Shown: positions 49,251 through 61,529, counted from the first letter of the stretch. The stretch: DNA of 64,000 bases from Aquatica leii (GCA_035610365.1 CM069436.1:39687117-39751116); one strand, 5' to 3'. Program-made: numbers and translations. Notes: generated from the sequence alone by a model not told the origin.

Positions 49251-50085
49251 AGGTACCTTATAGAATTTATTTTTTGTTTAATTTTTATTACAACAGTAGA
49301 ATGCAGGTATAAAAAACTTTCGCTGTTTTAAATTTTACTTTAAATAGTACTTATTGTTAAACCTCAACGAAAAAACACAAGATAGATAAAATTTTTTTAG
49401 ATAAACGGCTAAAAATATTGGTCATCATTTAAAAGTACATAGGTAGTTTTCTATTGCTCAAAAATAAATAGTTTTTTTCATTTAAAACATTGATGGCGAC
49501 ATACAAAGCTAGATTTTAAGGCAGTTTTAGTTAACAGAACTGCATGTAGTACAATAAAAAAAACAATTTTGTTAGTAAATGTTAAAGAAAAATTCTCAAT
49601 AATAGACTTTAAGTTGACGTACTAAAAGTACTTATATAACGTTTTTATGTTTATGATTAAATTTAAGGGAAAGTTGCTAACAACACCGACCACCTAAAAT
49701 GTTCCAGTTTAAAATATTTTTAGATTAATACTACTACTGCAATCACCTTAATATTAGTCTAAACACAGTAGTTTACTATCAATTCTGTTTCATCACGCTA
49801 CGGTAGCAGCATAAGAAAAGTTTCAAGGCAATTTGACGTGCTTTACACTAACTTACGTTTCATCAGGTAGGAAAAATACTTTTTGTATGAGACAAAAACA
49901 ATGTTTACCATGAACAGAATAGTTATTTGTATCACTAGTTCAGAAAGTGCTATTTTGCGAATATGAGCATATGACAAATTGACAGATGACGTTTAATCAG
50001 ATCATATAATTCAGTTGCCTAAATTATTTTATGGAATTTCCACAACGGAGCTGTAAAAAATAGCATTTTAATATCCTAAAAAAAT
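49251..50085. other. AT-rich non-coding stretch
   Basis: No feature recognised. Confidence 0.4.
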
Positions 50086-50094
50086 TATATTTCT

Positions 50095-50656
50095 AACAGA
50101 ATCAATAAAAGTCAAGGCACTGCCAGAAAAAAGTGGGTATACGAATTTCTTAAAAGAAACGGTAACATCAGTTTAAGAAAACCAAGATCAACTAGCCTTA
50201 ATAAAATTATGGTTTTTAATAAACAAAAAAAATTGAGATTATTTATTGATAATTAGATCTAATATCCAAACCGTACAAAATCTAGAATGTAGACAAAACT
50301 AAAAGCAGAACAGTTCACAAATATAGTGAAATATATGCTAGAACTGACCAGAACTTGTTGTTGTACTTCCAGCAGTAAAAAAATAATATGGCGCTTTGTG
50401 GTGCTGTTAACGCAATGGGTTTGTATTTTTTGTTTGTGTTTATCTTTGCCAAGCAAAGAATGGTTCCTCGGTTATTCCAGAATGATCCACCAGATACAAT
50501 TTATGAATGCTCATATAGCGGCTAGATGTTTTTGTGATCTGGTTAACTTTAATAAACGTACAAAGTCAACCATTAGCAGTCTCATTTTGCTGGTCCTAGA
50601 TAACCATAGCTCTCATGCATTTCAAGAAGCTTTTACATTCCATAAGATAATAATGT
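50095..50656 (+). pseudogene. pogo/jerky-like transposase, copy 3, truncated
   Basis: Across frames: K-W-V-Y-E-F-L-K-R-N and L-R-K-P-R-S-T-S-L-N-K (50130-50205), the W-x-x-x-F-L-x-R-x ... L-R-x-P-x-x-T-S CENP-B-type HTH end. Then A-V-N-A-M-G (about 50405), R-M-V-P-R-L-F and P-P-D-T-I-Y-E-C-S-Y-S-G (about 50490-50520), matching N-A-x-G-x-x-x-P-P ... R. The end is L-I-L-L-V-L-D-N-H-S-S-H (about 50582-50617), whose D is the second catalytic acid. Reading stops at 50656, where a PLE-B terminal fragment begins, so that insertion or a deletion removed the third acid. Confidence 0.7.
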
Positions 50657-50816
50657 AGATTATAAGCTACTTTCCGCTTAGACCTCGTCGTAGTTAAACA
50701 CGCAGTCTTTTTAGGCTTGGTCCTAGTCTCTCTTTGAGAGCCAAAATAAAAAGTAGAACTTGATCTTTGCCGTATTGTCGTTTGTAAACCCAAACAAATT
50801 GACGTTTTGCGATATA
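50657..50816 (-). mobile_element. Penelope-like element terminal repeat, family B fragment
   Basis: Homologous to 14330-14480: shared blocks GATTATAAGC, CGTCGTAGTTAAACAC, GGCTTGGTCCTAGTCTCT, TGAGAGCCAAAA, TTTGCCGTATTGTCGTT and AAACCCAAACAAA. It ends just before the hammerhead-like core (GACGTTTTGCG at 50802-50812). A solo terminal piece without inverted partner. Confidence 0.65.
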
Positions 50817-51755
50817 TATTTGTGCGCCTTTCTTTCCCCTTTGGTAAATCAGTAAAAATTATTATTTTTAACGTATCTTGCTTTGCCTTCAAGATATGGA
50901 ATTTTTTCTTAAAAAATCGTGGCAGGCAGGGTTTAAACCTAGATTATATTTGTGAATTCATGTTAAATTATAAATAAAATATCTAATAAACTGTTAGTGT
51001 TAGAAAATTTTTTATTTGAATAAATTGTTAGAAAGAATTATTTCTATAAGAAACTAGAAATAATTCGAGTAATTTACATACGTACAAAGTTATATAAGAA
51101 AAATTGTTAAAAATGGCAGATACACTCACTTCCGGTTTCTTTATCAGACCCATCTTTTGATAGAACCGAGAGAATATGAAAAGCCAGCTCCATACTAAAT
51201 TTCAAGTTACTAGGACTTATGATTCGAGAGTTATCGTGGGTACATAGTTACACACACAGACGCTTAACACACAGACACTCAAAATGTTTTTGTCAAAAAT
51301 ACATTTTTCTGATTCAGGAGACTTTGAAACGTACAATTACGCAAAAAAAATTTAAAAAAAATTGCGATTGCTATACTTGAATTATAGGAAAATAAAAATT
51401 TTTAATTTTGATAAACATTTGCGTCGAGTTTGTAAGAGACTGGATTTGTATGGGTATTATTTTTTTGGGTTTACAGAAGTCTAAATGCACAATCTGTATT
51501 TTAGCGAAAGTGTACATGTTCATATAGATATAGAATATTTTTGATAAAATAATTGTTTGTCTGTTTGTTACAACTTCTAACTCAAAGTCGATAAGTTTAC
51601 ATAACTATGCAATGATCGCCTTTTAAAATTAAAATGTTGTTTTGAATTCTTCTGTATCATCCTATTCAAAAAAATGTAATTGCTCTTTTATTTATTGACA
51701 ATTTTTTTCATAGTTGCAAATAAAAGTGATAAAATTGAGTTTTTGTCACACGTAT
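50817..51755. other. Non-coding, possibly repeat-derived
   Basis: 51110-51330 has the feel of an insect repeat 3' region (ACTTCCGG..., CAAGTTACTAGGACTTATG, ACACACACAGACG run) but I could not assign it. The rest is AT-rich without a visible feature. Confidence 0.3.
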
Positions 51756-51759
51756 CAAT

Positions 51760-52335
51760 GGACATTTTCAAAGCTTACAATTGCTTTAGTGCTTCGATTT
51801 GTCTCATGATTTCGTCCAGTTGTTGACAGTAGATAACAGCCGTCATTGATTTGCCAGGTTTTATTAAACTGTGATGGATGACACCTGTACTGGATCATTT
51901 TATAAAGATTTTCATGCGCAATGTTTTAGTGGTTCATCGTGATCCAACCACCGAAATAAACGCCTAGTGTTATCGTAAATGATTCATTTGTCATCACAAA
52001 CAACAACACGATTCCACAATAGATCGCTATTGTACCGACACAACAAAAAAACACATACTTTGAGACGCCGTTCTTTTTGTCCATCGCTCAACTTGTAAGG
52101 TATCTTCTTGTTCAGCTTTTTCATTTTGCTAATTTCAGCTAAATAAGTCAATATTATTTTCTTGTCTACACTAAACTTTTACACGGGACACCGGGATTTG
52201 CTTCCACCGCGGTTTTTAAGTGACCGTAATCCACCCTATCTAGTTTCAGGTCGTTCACGTGGCTCATTGGCCAAATTTAAATTGCCAAAGACATCAGTGA
52301 TGTTGCGAGCAGTCTGTGCTGTTGTGGTTCTATAG
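51760..52335 (-). pseudogene. mariner transposase, decayed
   Basis: Minus-strand reading across shifts: T-A-R-N-I and V-F-G-x-L-N-L-A-N-E near 52320-52270. Then A-E-I-S-K-M-K-K-L-N-K-K-I-P-Y-K-L-S-D-G-Q-K-E-R-R-L-K-V-C (about 52150-52050), then W-N-R-V-V-V-C-D-D-K (about 52020-51985), where the first D of the DDD triad is retained. Next come R-W-L-D-H-D-E-P-L-K-H-C-A, then N-L-A-N-Q and V-N-N-W-T (about 51860-51810). The block order K-x-x-K-L-x-x-x-x-P-H-x-L then R, C and W-x-D-x-D-E-x-P-K-H is diagnostic for mariner. The second and third acids are missing. Confidence 0.8.
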
Positions 52336-52830
52336 ATAAATTTATATTGCATTACTACTTTTATTCTTTTTACAAAATATTGCATAAAAGATGTTAATGT
52401 CTTTTCAAAATTTAAATTTTTGTGTAAAAAGAACCTTCTAACAAAAAAAGGTTATGTGAAAATGTAGCGTAAGAATGAAGTTAAACGCATTTAAATGTGG
52501 TCTTTTAACAATCTACTCATTTCATACTACGCGACATATTTAATAGATTTCCTATTTTCTCGATATTAGTAATGATAAACAGCAGCGAAAACTTTAGTGT
52601 TTTTAAACAAAACTTGATGATTTGTTTGTATCAAGCTTTTCTCTGTTATATATACGATTATAAAAACAAAAAATACTATAAATACTTTTGGACTAAACAC
52701 AAATAACGTCATTCTCAAGATTTAAGAGTTATCCCAATTTAACTAGATATTCTGGTACAGGCGTGAACTAAATGACTAACAGAAAGTTATATTTTACTAT
52801 ATCGCATCATTGCCTTTAAAACGGATACGT
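52336..52830. other. AT-rich non-coding stretch
   Basis: No feature recognised. Confidence 0.4.
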
Positions 52831-53925
52831 TTCCACACAATTTCAGGTCCCACTTGTGTATTTGGGCTTGGTCAACGGCCGAGACATGCCGTATTCTAAC
52901 GTGATGGTAGTGGTGTTGACGCTAATCTTTTGATAAGCCCCGTTTTACGACGGTTAAACGTCCGCGGGTTGTAGAGTTAATTATCTACAATCTATACGGG
53001 AGGGAACGGTTTGCCATATAATCGCTGCCTTTAGAGTAATAGTCACTTCACCTGAAACACGGCTTGAGCCCAAGGATTTTACCAGCACCAATAAATCGGA
53101 ATCTAGTTCTGAAGGCAGTGGAAATTCCGAGTTCTATTGAACAATAACATGGCGGGGAAGACTTTGTTTTTCTAGCAGTGGAAGTGTCTTGTGATAGCCG
53201 TACGCGATCAAATACGTCTAAGGTTTATGTGAGTTGCCTTGCATTTTAGACCCATAAAATTGACAACAAAATACCAAATTTCAGTATCCCCAGTAAGCTG
53301 GTGCATTTATGTAAAAAGGGCGAAAGCCGTACGAACATTGCGAGATGGCAGAACAATCTATTTTATGGAATAAAGAAGACTGCGACGGTAACTCGTCAAA
53401 CGTAGCTCGGCAGCAACACAAGTATCCAAGAGAGATAGAGAACTCTACGAATGGCTTCGCTATCCGGTGCTCTATTTACTGGTGTCGGCTTCTCGGCGGC
53501 TTGGAAACTAATTTAGAAACAGGTCGACTTATTCCATCGTGTAACATTACATACAACATACAAGGAGGGGAGAGTGCTTAAACGCTATGTTTGCTTTGAT
53601 ACTAACTGCTACACTCTATAGCCAGGCCTGTAAAAACTGGTATCAAGATGCTGTGAACAGGCCAGCGAAAATTATCCAGAAATAAAAGGTTAGAGAGGAG
53701 GAGCCACTTCGAGTTAAGCACTGAGCTGTCGATTTCTTACTAAGTAACTCAGTCGTAAAACTTGCGTTAGGCTGGGTACAGGATAATGCGCCTACCGTGT
53801 AACAGGAACCCAGGGTGCAAGAACCAAGGGCTAAAATTTGCTTTAGTATTTGCGATAGATTGCACGGCACTATAGGCGTAAGAAATGGAAGAGCTAACCG
53901 ATTGAGAATTAAATTTTTCATTTAG
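52831..53925. other. GC-richer island of unknown origin
   Basis: About 1.1 kb with clearly more G and C than either flank (runs such as CGTCCGCGGG, TTCTCGGCGGCTTGG). Several frames are open for 60-90 codons: 53345-53581 plus and 53643-53921 minus, plus a serine-rich stretch near 53060-53140. None contains a domain I recognise. No rRNA, tRNA or transposase motif was found. It could be exonic, an endosymbiont transfer or a repeat not represented in my knowledge. Confidence 0.4.
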
Positions 53926-54149
53926 AAAATGTAAAAAAAAACTTAAAATGTACCATTTTTTCTACTGTAGTTGTTTCCGACTGAAACATTGATGGTTAAA
54001 CAGATTATATAAGTTTTTTTATAATTTTAAGCTTTGAGCATTAAATCATTGATCACTAATAATCTCTAAAAATATTTCTATCTGTATAAATAAAATTTTA
54101 ATTAAAGAGTGTTCTAATAAACCATCTTTATTTATTATATTTTTTATTT

Positions 54150-55087
54150 GCAAGATACAACGTACTGTTTGATTTCAAGTTTATGCTGACACAAAGCTTA
54201 GCACGTTTTTTAAGTGCCTATTATCATAAACTACGACTCGTCTCTAACATTAATATGTTTCTAATTCATATAAGATCTAAGTTATTAAATGCTGCGATCA
54301 CGCGACCCGTAGTTCTTCTCTGGTATTAACAGGAGTTCCGTACACTTTTGATTTATTACTGCCCTACAAATAAGAATCCAATGGCGTTAGATTTGGTGAT
54401 CTTGCTGGCCACAAATAAGGACCCAGACGTCTAATCCATCCGTCTTCGAACATTTGTTGCAATTGATGATTGACTGCAGCGGTACAATGAGCTGGAGCAC
54501 CATCTAATTGATACCAGCATGTTTCTAACTCGGCTTTTGGTAAAGTTTGCGAAAGTTTTGTCTCGTCATAAATAAAATAATACACGCGGTGGTTCATTAA
54601 CATTGCAAACACGTTGCGACCAAATGTGTAAATTATGCCGATTCATAATACCTTCTTTAGAAAATTTTGATTCATGTGACCAAATAATTTTCTAAAGAAA
54701 ATTTGGATCTTCTTGAATCTTTAAAAACATCATTTCGCATTACTGCACCAGTCAAAAATTTAAAATCGTGCATATCGAACTTCTGGAGTATCCAAGATCC
54801 CTTTCCGCGGAACGAAAAAAACTTTCAGGGAAAACATTAAAGTATCCCAATACATTGGTTTCTGCAGCTTCATTAGAGATGATTAGCTTTGTCAAATTTC
54901 ATGACGCATTTACTTTTCCAAAATTTAGAAAATTCTTTTCAATCCTCCTGAATTTTTGCTCTGTCATTGCAGGCCAATGCGGATATCTTTCGTTAAAGTT
55001 TCTGCAGGTCCGAAGAGTAATACGAGCAGACTCGCCATGAATGTAAAACAAATTTAGACTATCAGCATTTGTGGGTGATTCTACCAA
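54150..55087 (-). pseudogene. mariner-like transposase with DUF4817-type N-terminus
   Basis: The N-terminus at 55087-54899 (open) has the HTH pattern L-N-L-F-Y-I-H-G-E-S then Y-P-H-W-P and F-x-R-I-E-K-N-F-L-N-F-G-K-V. The middle region on the minus strand gives N-V-L-G-Y, R-D-L-G-Y-S-R-S-S-I and I-Q-E-D-P-N-F-L. The open piece 54612-54364 holds C-W-Y-Q-L-D-G-A-P-A-H (second D) and W-I-R-R-L-G-P-Y-L-W-P-A-R-S-P-N-L-T-P-L-D (third D). The tail V-Y-G-T-P-V and V-I-A-A-F-N-N lies at about 54345-54290. The block order is complete apart from the first catalytic acid region, which is damaged. In-frame stops exclude function. Confidence 0.8.
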
Positions 55088-55089
55088 TA

Positions 55090-55545
55090 AGTAACAGATA
55101 GCTGAGAGTTACTTTTGAAAAAGTCATAACTCATTTTTAATAAATATTTTTCTTGACAAAGATGAACATAAGATAACATAATATAAATATAGGAGCGGTT
55201 AACCTGAATAAAATTTATTTTATTAAAAATTTAAAGTTTTTAATATAGGAAGTGACATTGTTCACGGAGGTGATAAAACTACATATGTACTTGAAAAATA
55301 AGTTTATTTAATTTATAAAATAAAAATATTCAACTTTGGAACAATAAGAAATTATATTATGTTGAGATATTACTAAACAAATATACTGCTAAATGATTGT
55401 TCTACAGCATCATCGACAATATAATATTTCTGTTCGTGAACTACTGTAGAATTTATTTTTCTCTTTAATGGTATTACAGCGAATAGATTTCAAAAGAGGT
55501 TTGCTGTTTTGTTTAGTATAGTACTATTAAAAAAATACTGTTGCC
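55090..55545. other. AT-rich non-coding stretch
   Basis: No feature recognised. Confidence 0.4.
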
Positions 55546-55549
55546 TTTT

Positions 55550-56946
55550 AGTAATCATAATTTTTGTAAAATATTGTCTGAATTTATTAAGGAGATATCG
55601 CCGACGATGGGAAAGATAAAAAAGTTTCCCATGGAAGATTTTCTCAAAAATTTAACGGTATATTCCATACTATTTGGTTCAGTTGACATGATTAATGCTA
55701 GGAAGTGCTTTAAAACTTTTTCCCACACAATTTTACCAAAACATAATCATTGACGTTGATATAAGCTTGAACTGTTTCGTGATGGAATTCATCTTCGCTC
55801 TCTGAACTCGAACTATATACATCGTGATAGTTTAGAAGCCTTCTGCTAGTAAAAATAACTATACCCAGTTAAGGAAATAATTTAGATACATAATGGAAAT
55901 TGTTAGACCCGCGAACAACACCAAGTTTTTGGAGGAGTTGTATCGTTCTCATAGTAATGACTTATGGTATGTAACTACAGTATGGGGGGTTACTTGGAGT
56001 TTCGACCCGCCAATGTGAGCAGATTGAATTTTTTCAACATATTTGCAACAGTAATTTTCTGAGAAATCAATATGGAAAAGAACTTCGTTATTTGACAATT
56101 GCTTTTTAATTTGGTTCACCGTGCGATACTGGTGAATAACATTTCTTTCATGTATCAAAAACTTATCTAAAGAACTATTAAGTGCATTAAATAAATCGGA
56201 TTTCAAACATTGTATTCTTTCCTTCACTGTTCTTTGGCATATCTTTTCTTTACCTTTAATTAGCAAATTTACTTTTTTCGTTAACCACTTTTTATAAAAA
56301 ATTAATTCTTCATTGAAATCAAAGAACTTGACAACTTTATTTTTACATTTCCCACAAGTTCTTTCAAAATTTGCTACTATTTTTCTTGGTGTAATGTTCC
56401 TTATTTTTTATTTTTGTTTCAAAACTCTTTGTAACTTTTTCTTGTTTTTCTTTTATCTTTGAGATTTTTGTTCTTCACTTTTCAGTTTTATTTTTAAATT
56501 ATTTATTTCTTTGCGCAAATTATCTTTATTGCAACTTCTCATTTTTTCTCAATCTTTAGTCTAGGTGTACTATTTCTACTAGATGTGTTTTCTTTTGGAG
56601 AGTGACTAATAAGTAGCTCAACATTTCTGCTTGGTGGTGGAGTATTTCCAGGTATTGGCGAACTTGGAGGTGTATTCTCTTCCAAGTGTCTTGCTAATGT
56701 TTCTTTTCTCTTTTTAGCATCATAATATTTTTTGCTTTTTTTCCTCCAGGACTTTCTTATGCTACGCTTTTCTCGTTTAGTCGTATCTCCAATTGCTTTA
56801 ATTTTTCCTCGAGCTTTTCTCTGATGGTATCTTTCTGTTTCTTTTATTTTTTTTTTCATAGAGGTGTAGATTTTTCCGAATTTCTTCTCGTAACTTTTGC
56901 TATGCAACTTTTTTTTGTTTTCTACATTTTCTTTCTCGTTTATCAT
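55550..56946 (-). pseudogene. Unnamed arthropod transposon protein (basic N-terminus, FSENY motif)
   Basis: The N-terminal piece 56946-56539 (136 codons, open) is lysine- and arginine-rich and ends with E-E-N-T-P-P-S-S-P. Next, on the minus strand, a coiled-coil-like stretch (N-N-L-K-I-K-L-K, about 56510-56440) and C-G-K-C-K follow after stops. The piece 56266-55949 is open with L-F-H-I-D-F-S-E-N-Y, K-I-Q-S-A-H-I-G-G-S and V-T-P-H-T-V-V-T-Y. I know this combination from abundant uncharacterised arthropod proteins that behave like transposases; the D and E of D-F-S-E-N-Y are the obvious catalytic candidates. Near 55800-55680 V-N-D-Y-V-L-V-K-L matches the usual C-terminal V-x-D-x-V-L-V-K. Several lesions. 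No host role inferred. Confidence 0.55.
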
Positions 56947-56999
56947 TAATTTTCTTAGTTTTAGTCATTCTTCTGTAAAGTATAACTTAGATTTAAAGA

Positions 57000-57485
57000 T
57001 ATTACACTTGAACATATCCATTAGGATATTAGTTTTAAATGTATTGACACAAACTATTGAAGTTAAAAGTAATTTTAAGCACGTTTTGAGCTATAAAATT
57101 TTTTTCAAGCAATGTGAAACCGAAATGATTATTACAATACTTATTTTTTGAGTTATTTTCTTGGTCAAAAAAATTAAATTTGTTTCAATTAAATTTCTTG
57201 GTCGTGAATTCTATAAGTGAAAACCTTAAGGTATAGTTGGGGACACGGCACGGAGGTGAGATCTCACGTACTGTGAACAGGAAATAAGTAAAAATAAATT
57301 TAAAAAAACGTATATGCTCCTGTTACGTAAACGTATAGATGCATTTTTTGTAATGAAGAAGAAATGGACAACTTTTTATTGAAGATACCGAAGATAACCA
57401 GAAGGGACACGGAAAGTGTGATTTTTCGTAGAATTACTCATGTGTATTCCATATTGCCCAATTAAAAACAAATATCAAGAACAAA
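57000..57485. other. 5' flank of the FSENY-type element, possible terminal sequence
   Basis: Contains GTTGGGGACACGGCACGGAG (about 57236-57255) and a second GGGACACGGAAAGTGTG (about 57403-57419), which may be terminal or subterminal motifs of the transposon whose gene lies at 55550-56946. No right-hand partner was located. Confidence 0.25.
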
Positions 57486-57489
57486 AATA

Positions 57490-58245
57490 AAAATTCAATG
57501 AGATAACACTAATAATAAACGTAAATGTAACTTTCAAACTGATAGCTAACTAAAAACTGTCAAATAAAAACATACGAAAGCATAAAAAACAATTGAATTA
57601 AAATTTATAAAGTATCTATGAAACTATAAATTTGAATAGAAAAATGTAAATAACTCTGTAATCATTGACTTTAGGTGCAGAAATGTGGTATATCAATTTA
57701 AAGGAAATTTATTTCTGCATCGAATGGACTGATCATTAAATAAGCGTTTTATTAAAAAAAAAGACGTTTTAAAGTTTCTCTTAAGTCTGGAAATAACGTC
57801 AAATAGATACGTAACCGCGGGCAATTTTTTATTATCTCTTACAGACAATTGTGTCTAAATCTTTTGACATTGAGAACCTAAGATCCCATTTTCGTAACTT
57901 TTACCACTTTCGATTTTCAATGTTATTTCCTAAACAAGATTTTAAAATTTTTCAGTGAAAAATTTTTTTTTCTCAACAATCACAATTGATACGCCAATTA
58001 TTTTAAGCATACATACTAAACGTTTTATGACACATTAGAACGTGAAAATATTTGTCTGGTTTGTATTTAAAATAAACATGTTGATGCTCACTTACGGTAT
58101 TTCCGAAAGTGCTGCCATTTAGAGAATATTTTTATTTAATAGATTAATCACGGCAAGTCGCATGTGCAAAATTTCAAATTTTTAGGTTTAACAGTTCTTG
58201 ATATATTTCTAACCGACGGTCACCGTGAGACATCCTGTATCTGTA
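57490..58245 (+). mobile_element. ACAGGGTGT-ended element, single copy
   Basis: Homologous to both halves of the inverted dimer at 31846-32895. Landmarks: CTTTCAAACTGATAGCTAAC (57532-57551), TCTGTAATCATTGA, ACCGCGGGCAATTTTTTATT (57814-57833), ACGGTATTTCCGAAAGTGCTG and the terminus CCGACGGTCACCGTGAGACATCCTGTA (split here: CCGACGGTCACC, GTGAGACATCCTGTA). Non-coding. Its left end near 57490 is less certain than its right end. Confidence 0.65.
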
Positions 58246-61200
58246 GTTTTTACTTTTATCAAAAAAACTTTCACGCAATAGCAGATACCACAATTAACAC
58301 AATCTGATGAAATGCAATTTTTGCAAGTCTCAAATTGAATCTTTTGTTTATTTTTTTATTATTTATTGAATTAGATATACTGGCATAAACTATTGTTAAA
58401 CTAAGATTTTTTTAATAATTGAAACCAAATGTTCAAAAGGAATAAAGGAATGATATAAACACAAAAAAAGCTATAGTTTTTATTCATTACATAACTATAC
58501 ACACAAAATACTGCAAACTAACAACAATTTTACATTTTGTAAGAAAAAATAATCAAAAAGTGGTTAACAAAGTTAGTCAAAAGTTTAATTATAAAAATGC
58601 GCACAACAAACGTTATATAATGTTATTATAAGTATTTAAGCAATATTAAAAGTGCGATAAGCATCGTAACAATAATATTTGTTTCAAACACGGTTCAAAG
58701 AAGTTTTCAAGTAATACATTATGTACAGTAATCACATTTAACAACAATAATAGAGTTGTATTCCTAAAGTTTCTGAATACCTCAAAACTAACAGTTTCCA
58801 AAGTGCTTCTAAGATTGTTCAAACTATTTGCGGAGCTATAATTGGCAATATAGTGGGAATACACCAAAAGCCTAAACGATAGTAATTGTTTGACTTTATT
58901 ACGTACATGCAATAAACACTATTAACACCAGCAGTTGCCTTCCAGCTCGTTTTAAACCCTTATTGTAAAACCAAACTTATATATAAGACTATAAACCATT
59001 TAAAACCATGTTTCTAAAAGCAGTTTCATACAAGTTTATGTCCTATTGTTTTCTCTATAAAAATGATCTAACAAGTAAATTTGTGTTAAACGCATTAATT
59101 TAGTTAGTGTAATTAAAATCTTTCCATATATTCAGGTATAAAATGTTAAGTACATGAAATTGGATTAATTTGCGGTTACATGAACATGTCAGTGGTTACC
59201 TCTTGACAAAATAAATGCCAAGTCAGAAATAAGACAGGTAAGCTTGAATCACAAGAAATTAATTCAAAGATTTGATTACAACTTTACATCGTTGAGTACA
59301 ATCTACATTTTTAACGTGTTTTCTTCAAGTAATTGCTGCCAATCACGCACTGAGTTTAATTTATTAACTGAAAAACAAGTGTTACATTTTTACGTAAAAA
59401 AATTAAATTGTATTTACAGCATAAAATTAAAATTGTATTTTATTTTAAAGTAACACGAAAGAAGTTTTAAAGTATTTGAAACAACCTTTCAAATAGCTTC
59501 TTGGTCGATGCTTGAGGCGTCGGTCTTCGTCACGTCTCAACGCCTATTAGTTCAGTCACAGAACTTAGCAAGGGTTGAGAATTACATAATTGGTCTTTCA
59601 GAGAGAGATACTCGTACTTATCATATATGTATGTAACATTTCTAAAACTAACTATTTTACTAAGTTTCTTTTAAAGTTAGCTATTTACGGCTACGGAATT
59701 TTCTAAGAAAATATAATTAAAATATGAATGCATTTTTTTTAAAATAAATCAAAGGATGTGCTAACACACAAACAATATTTAAAGATATAGATAAGAATAA
59801 AAAACTTTATGTAGCGCATGAGCCTTGTAATAACCTTCCTCGTATATCAAATATATCCTGGCGTTACCATGAAACTTACTTCGGAAGTTCCGGTGTGGAT
59901 TCGAAAACTAAAATTATGGCTAACAAAAATACGGCTTCAATTAATCATATTGCACAGACCAAAACAAAAAATAAAGTTGTAATGTGCTGCTTGACTTGAC
60001 AATGCTGCACTCTTTAACTGACTGCGACAAAAACGTCTTTTCCGTGGTGGAATGACTGTTGGATTGATTAGTTTACGTTCAGTTTATTACTTAAATGTTA
60101 TATATTTTGTTGCTACTATCGTTTTAGTTCGGTATTTCACAAAAACAATATTTGAAAAAAAGCAGCAACAGGTTAAAATTTTTTTTTATATATTATGACA
60201 TAAGTAAGCGTAAACTTTTAACTATAATGTTTTTGGATTAAACTTTTTATTTATAAAATAATAGTTCAATAAAAAAAACAAAATGTTTGGGTTTTTTTGT
60301 TATTTTGAATTTCTAAATAAGTTAAATCAAATTAAAGTAAATATTGAGATTTATAAATTAATTTTAAGTTTTAATTGTTATGGCAAAACAATTAGTAACA
60401 TGTAAGTTACTAGACGAAACGTTTAAATTCAAAATCTTAAGAAAAAGCTTTTATCAGAAAGTAATCTGCATAATGCTGCAATTTCTTTTCAGAAAAACTG
60501 AAGTACTGTTATGTGCTCTAAATAAAGAATTAAAAGCTTTTTTAAAAAAACGGACGAACGTTATTATTGAAAATAATTTTTTGTGATATCAACATTGCAA
60601 ACGTCAATATTCGTTTGCTAGTGTAGTCATGTAATAGAGAAAAAAGCTCTAGAGTAGCAAAATAGAAACTAGAAATCTACTTAAAACTAAGAGTTCAAAG
60701 TTAATATATATATATTAGAACGAGAATGCAACAGGTGGAAAACTCTAAACAAATCTTGAGTTACAATTAAAAAAAAGACATTAAAGTTAATGTCAAATTA
60801 GAAAGATTTAGTAATAAATGTAGTAACATTATATTTCTGGTGTTTTTTTTTATTTTTAAAAAATAAAATAATTTTACAAAGAGCAACACAAAAAATAATG
60901 TTGGTTAAGGTTCGTTATGCTATCCTGTACTTTCAACGCTTGTTACGTAAATAACTATAACCATACACATTAAAAAATTCCAGTTTTTTTTTAAATTTTT
61001 AAACACTTAAAATGATGTTGTTTAATATTGAAATGTCAATTATTTTTGCTTTTTTAAAAATCATTATTTATTTGTTATGTTTTACACTGAAGTATTTTAG
61101 TAGCAAATTTTATTAGCGCTATACTGTCTCGGCGAAAAAATGTCTTGGCGCCAAATTACTTCACGTTGGTGAATATAAAACAAATGTCACATAACAGAAG

Positions 61201-61285
61201 TACTTACAATTTTGCGTTCCCAAATATGCGATTAGCTAATAACACATCGAAAACAAATTTTCTAAAATTGCTGAAAATTAAACTG
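58246..61285. other. AT-rich stretch without recognised genes
   Basis: Several short frames (58646-58912 minus, 59244-59453 plus, 60380-60586 plus) have AT-driven composition and no domains. Slightly less AT-rich patches at 59.48-59.60 and 59.81-60.06 kb show no motif I can name. Confidence 0.4.
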
Positions 61286-61287
61286 CT

Positions 61288-61527
61288 ACATATCGACGGT
61301 CTAATTCTAATATCTTATATATCGCAAAAACCAAATTTTTTTTTGTTTGCTGTCTACATAAAATGGCTGCTTTGGGATATTGGAGTAATCAAAATACACC
61401 TCTAATTTTTAATGATACGGTCCACTTATAGTCCGATAGGTGCTGTCCTCTATTCTAGCTTGGCGCAAAAATTCAAAACTCAATTTTTTTGCAGATGCGG
61501 AGAATTAGAATTAGACTGTCGATATAT
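61288..61527. repeat. Inverted repeat, 24-base arms
   Basis: ACATATCGACGGTCTAATTCTAAT (split: ACATATCGACGG, TCTAATTCTAAT; 61288-61311) and its inverse at 61504-61527 with two mismatches, ~190 bases apart. May mark a small non-autonomous element. CTTGGCGC also occurs at both 61143 and 61459. Confidence 0.4.
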
Positions 61528-61529
61528 AC

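Noticed and set aside
52831-53925. Ribosomal RNA or mitochondrial insertion in the GC-richer island
   Set aside because: No conserved rRNA block or mitochondrial gene motif was recognised on either strand.
58646-58912. 88-residue minus-strand protein
   Set aside because: Composition is rich in L, N, F and S as expected from AT-rich DNA, and no conserved motif was recognised.
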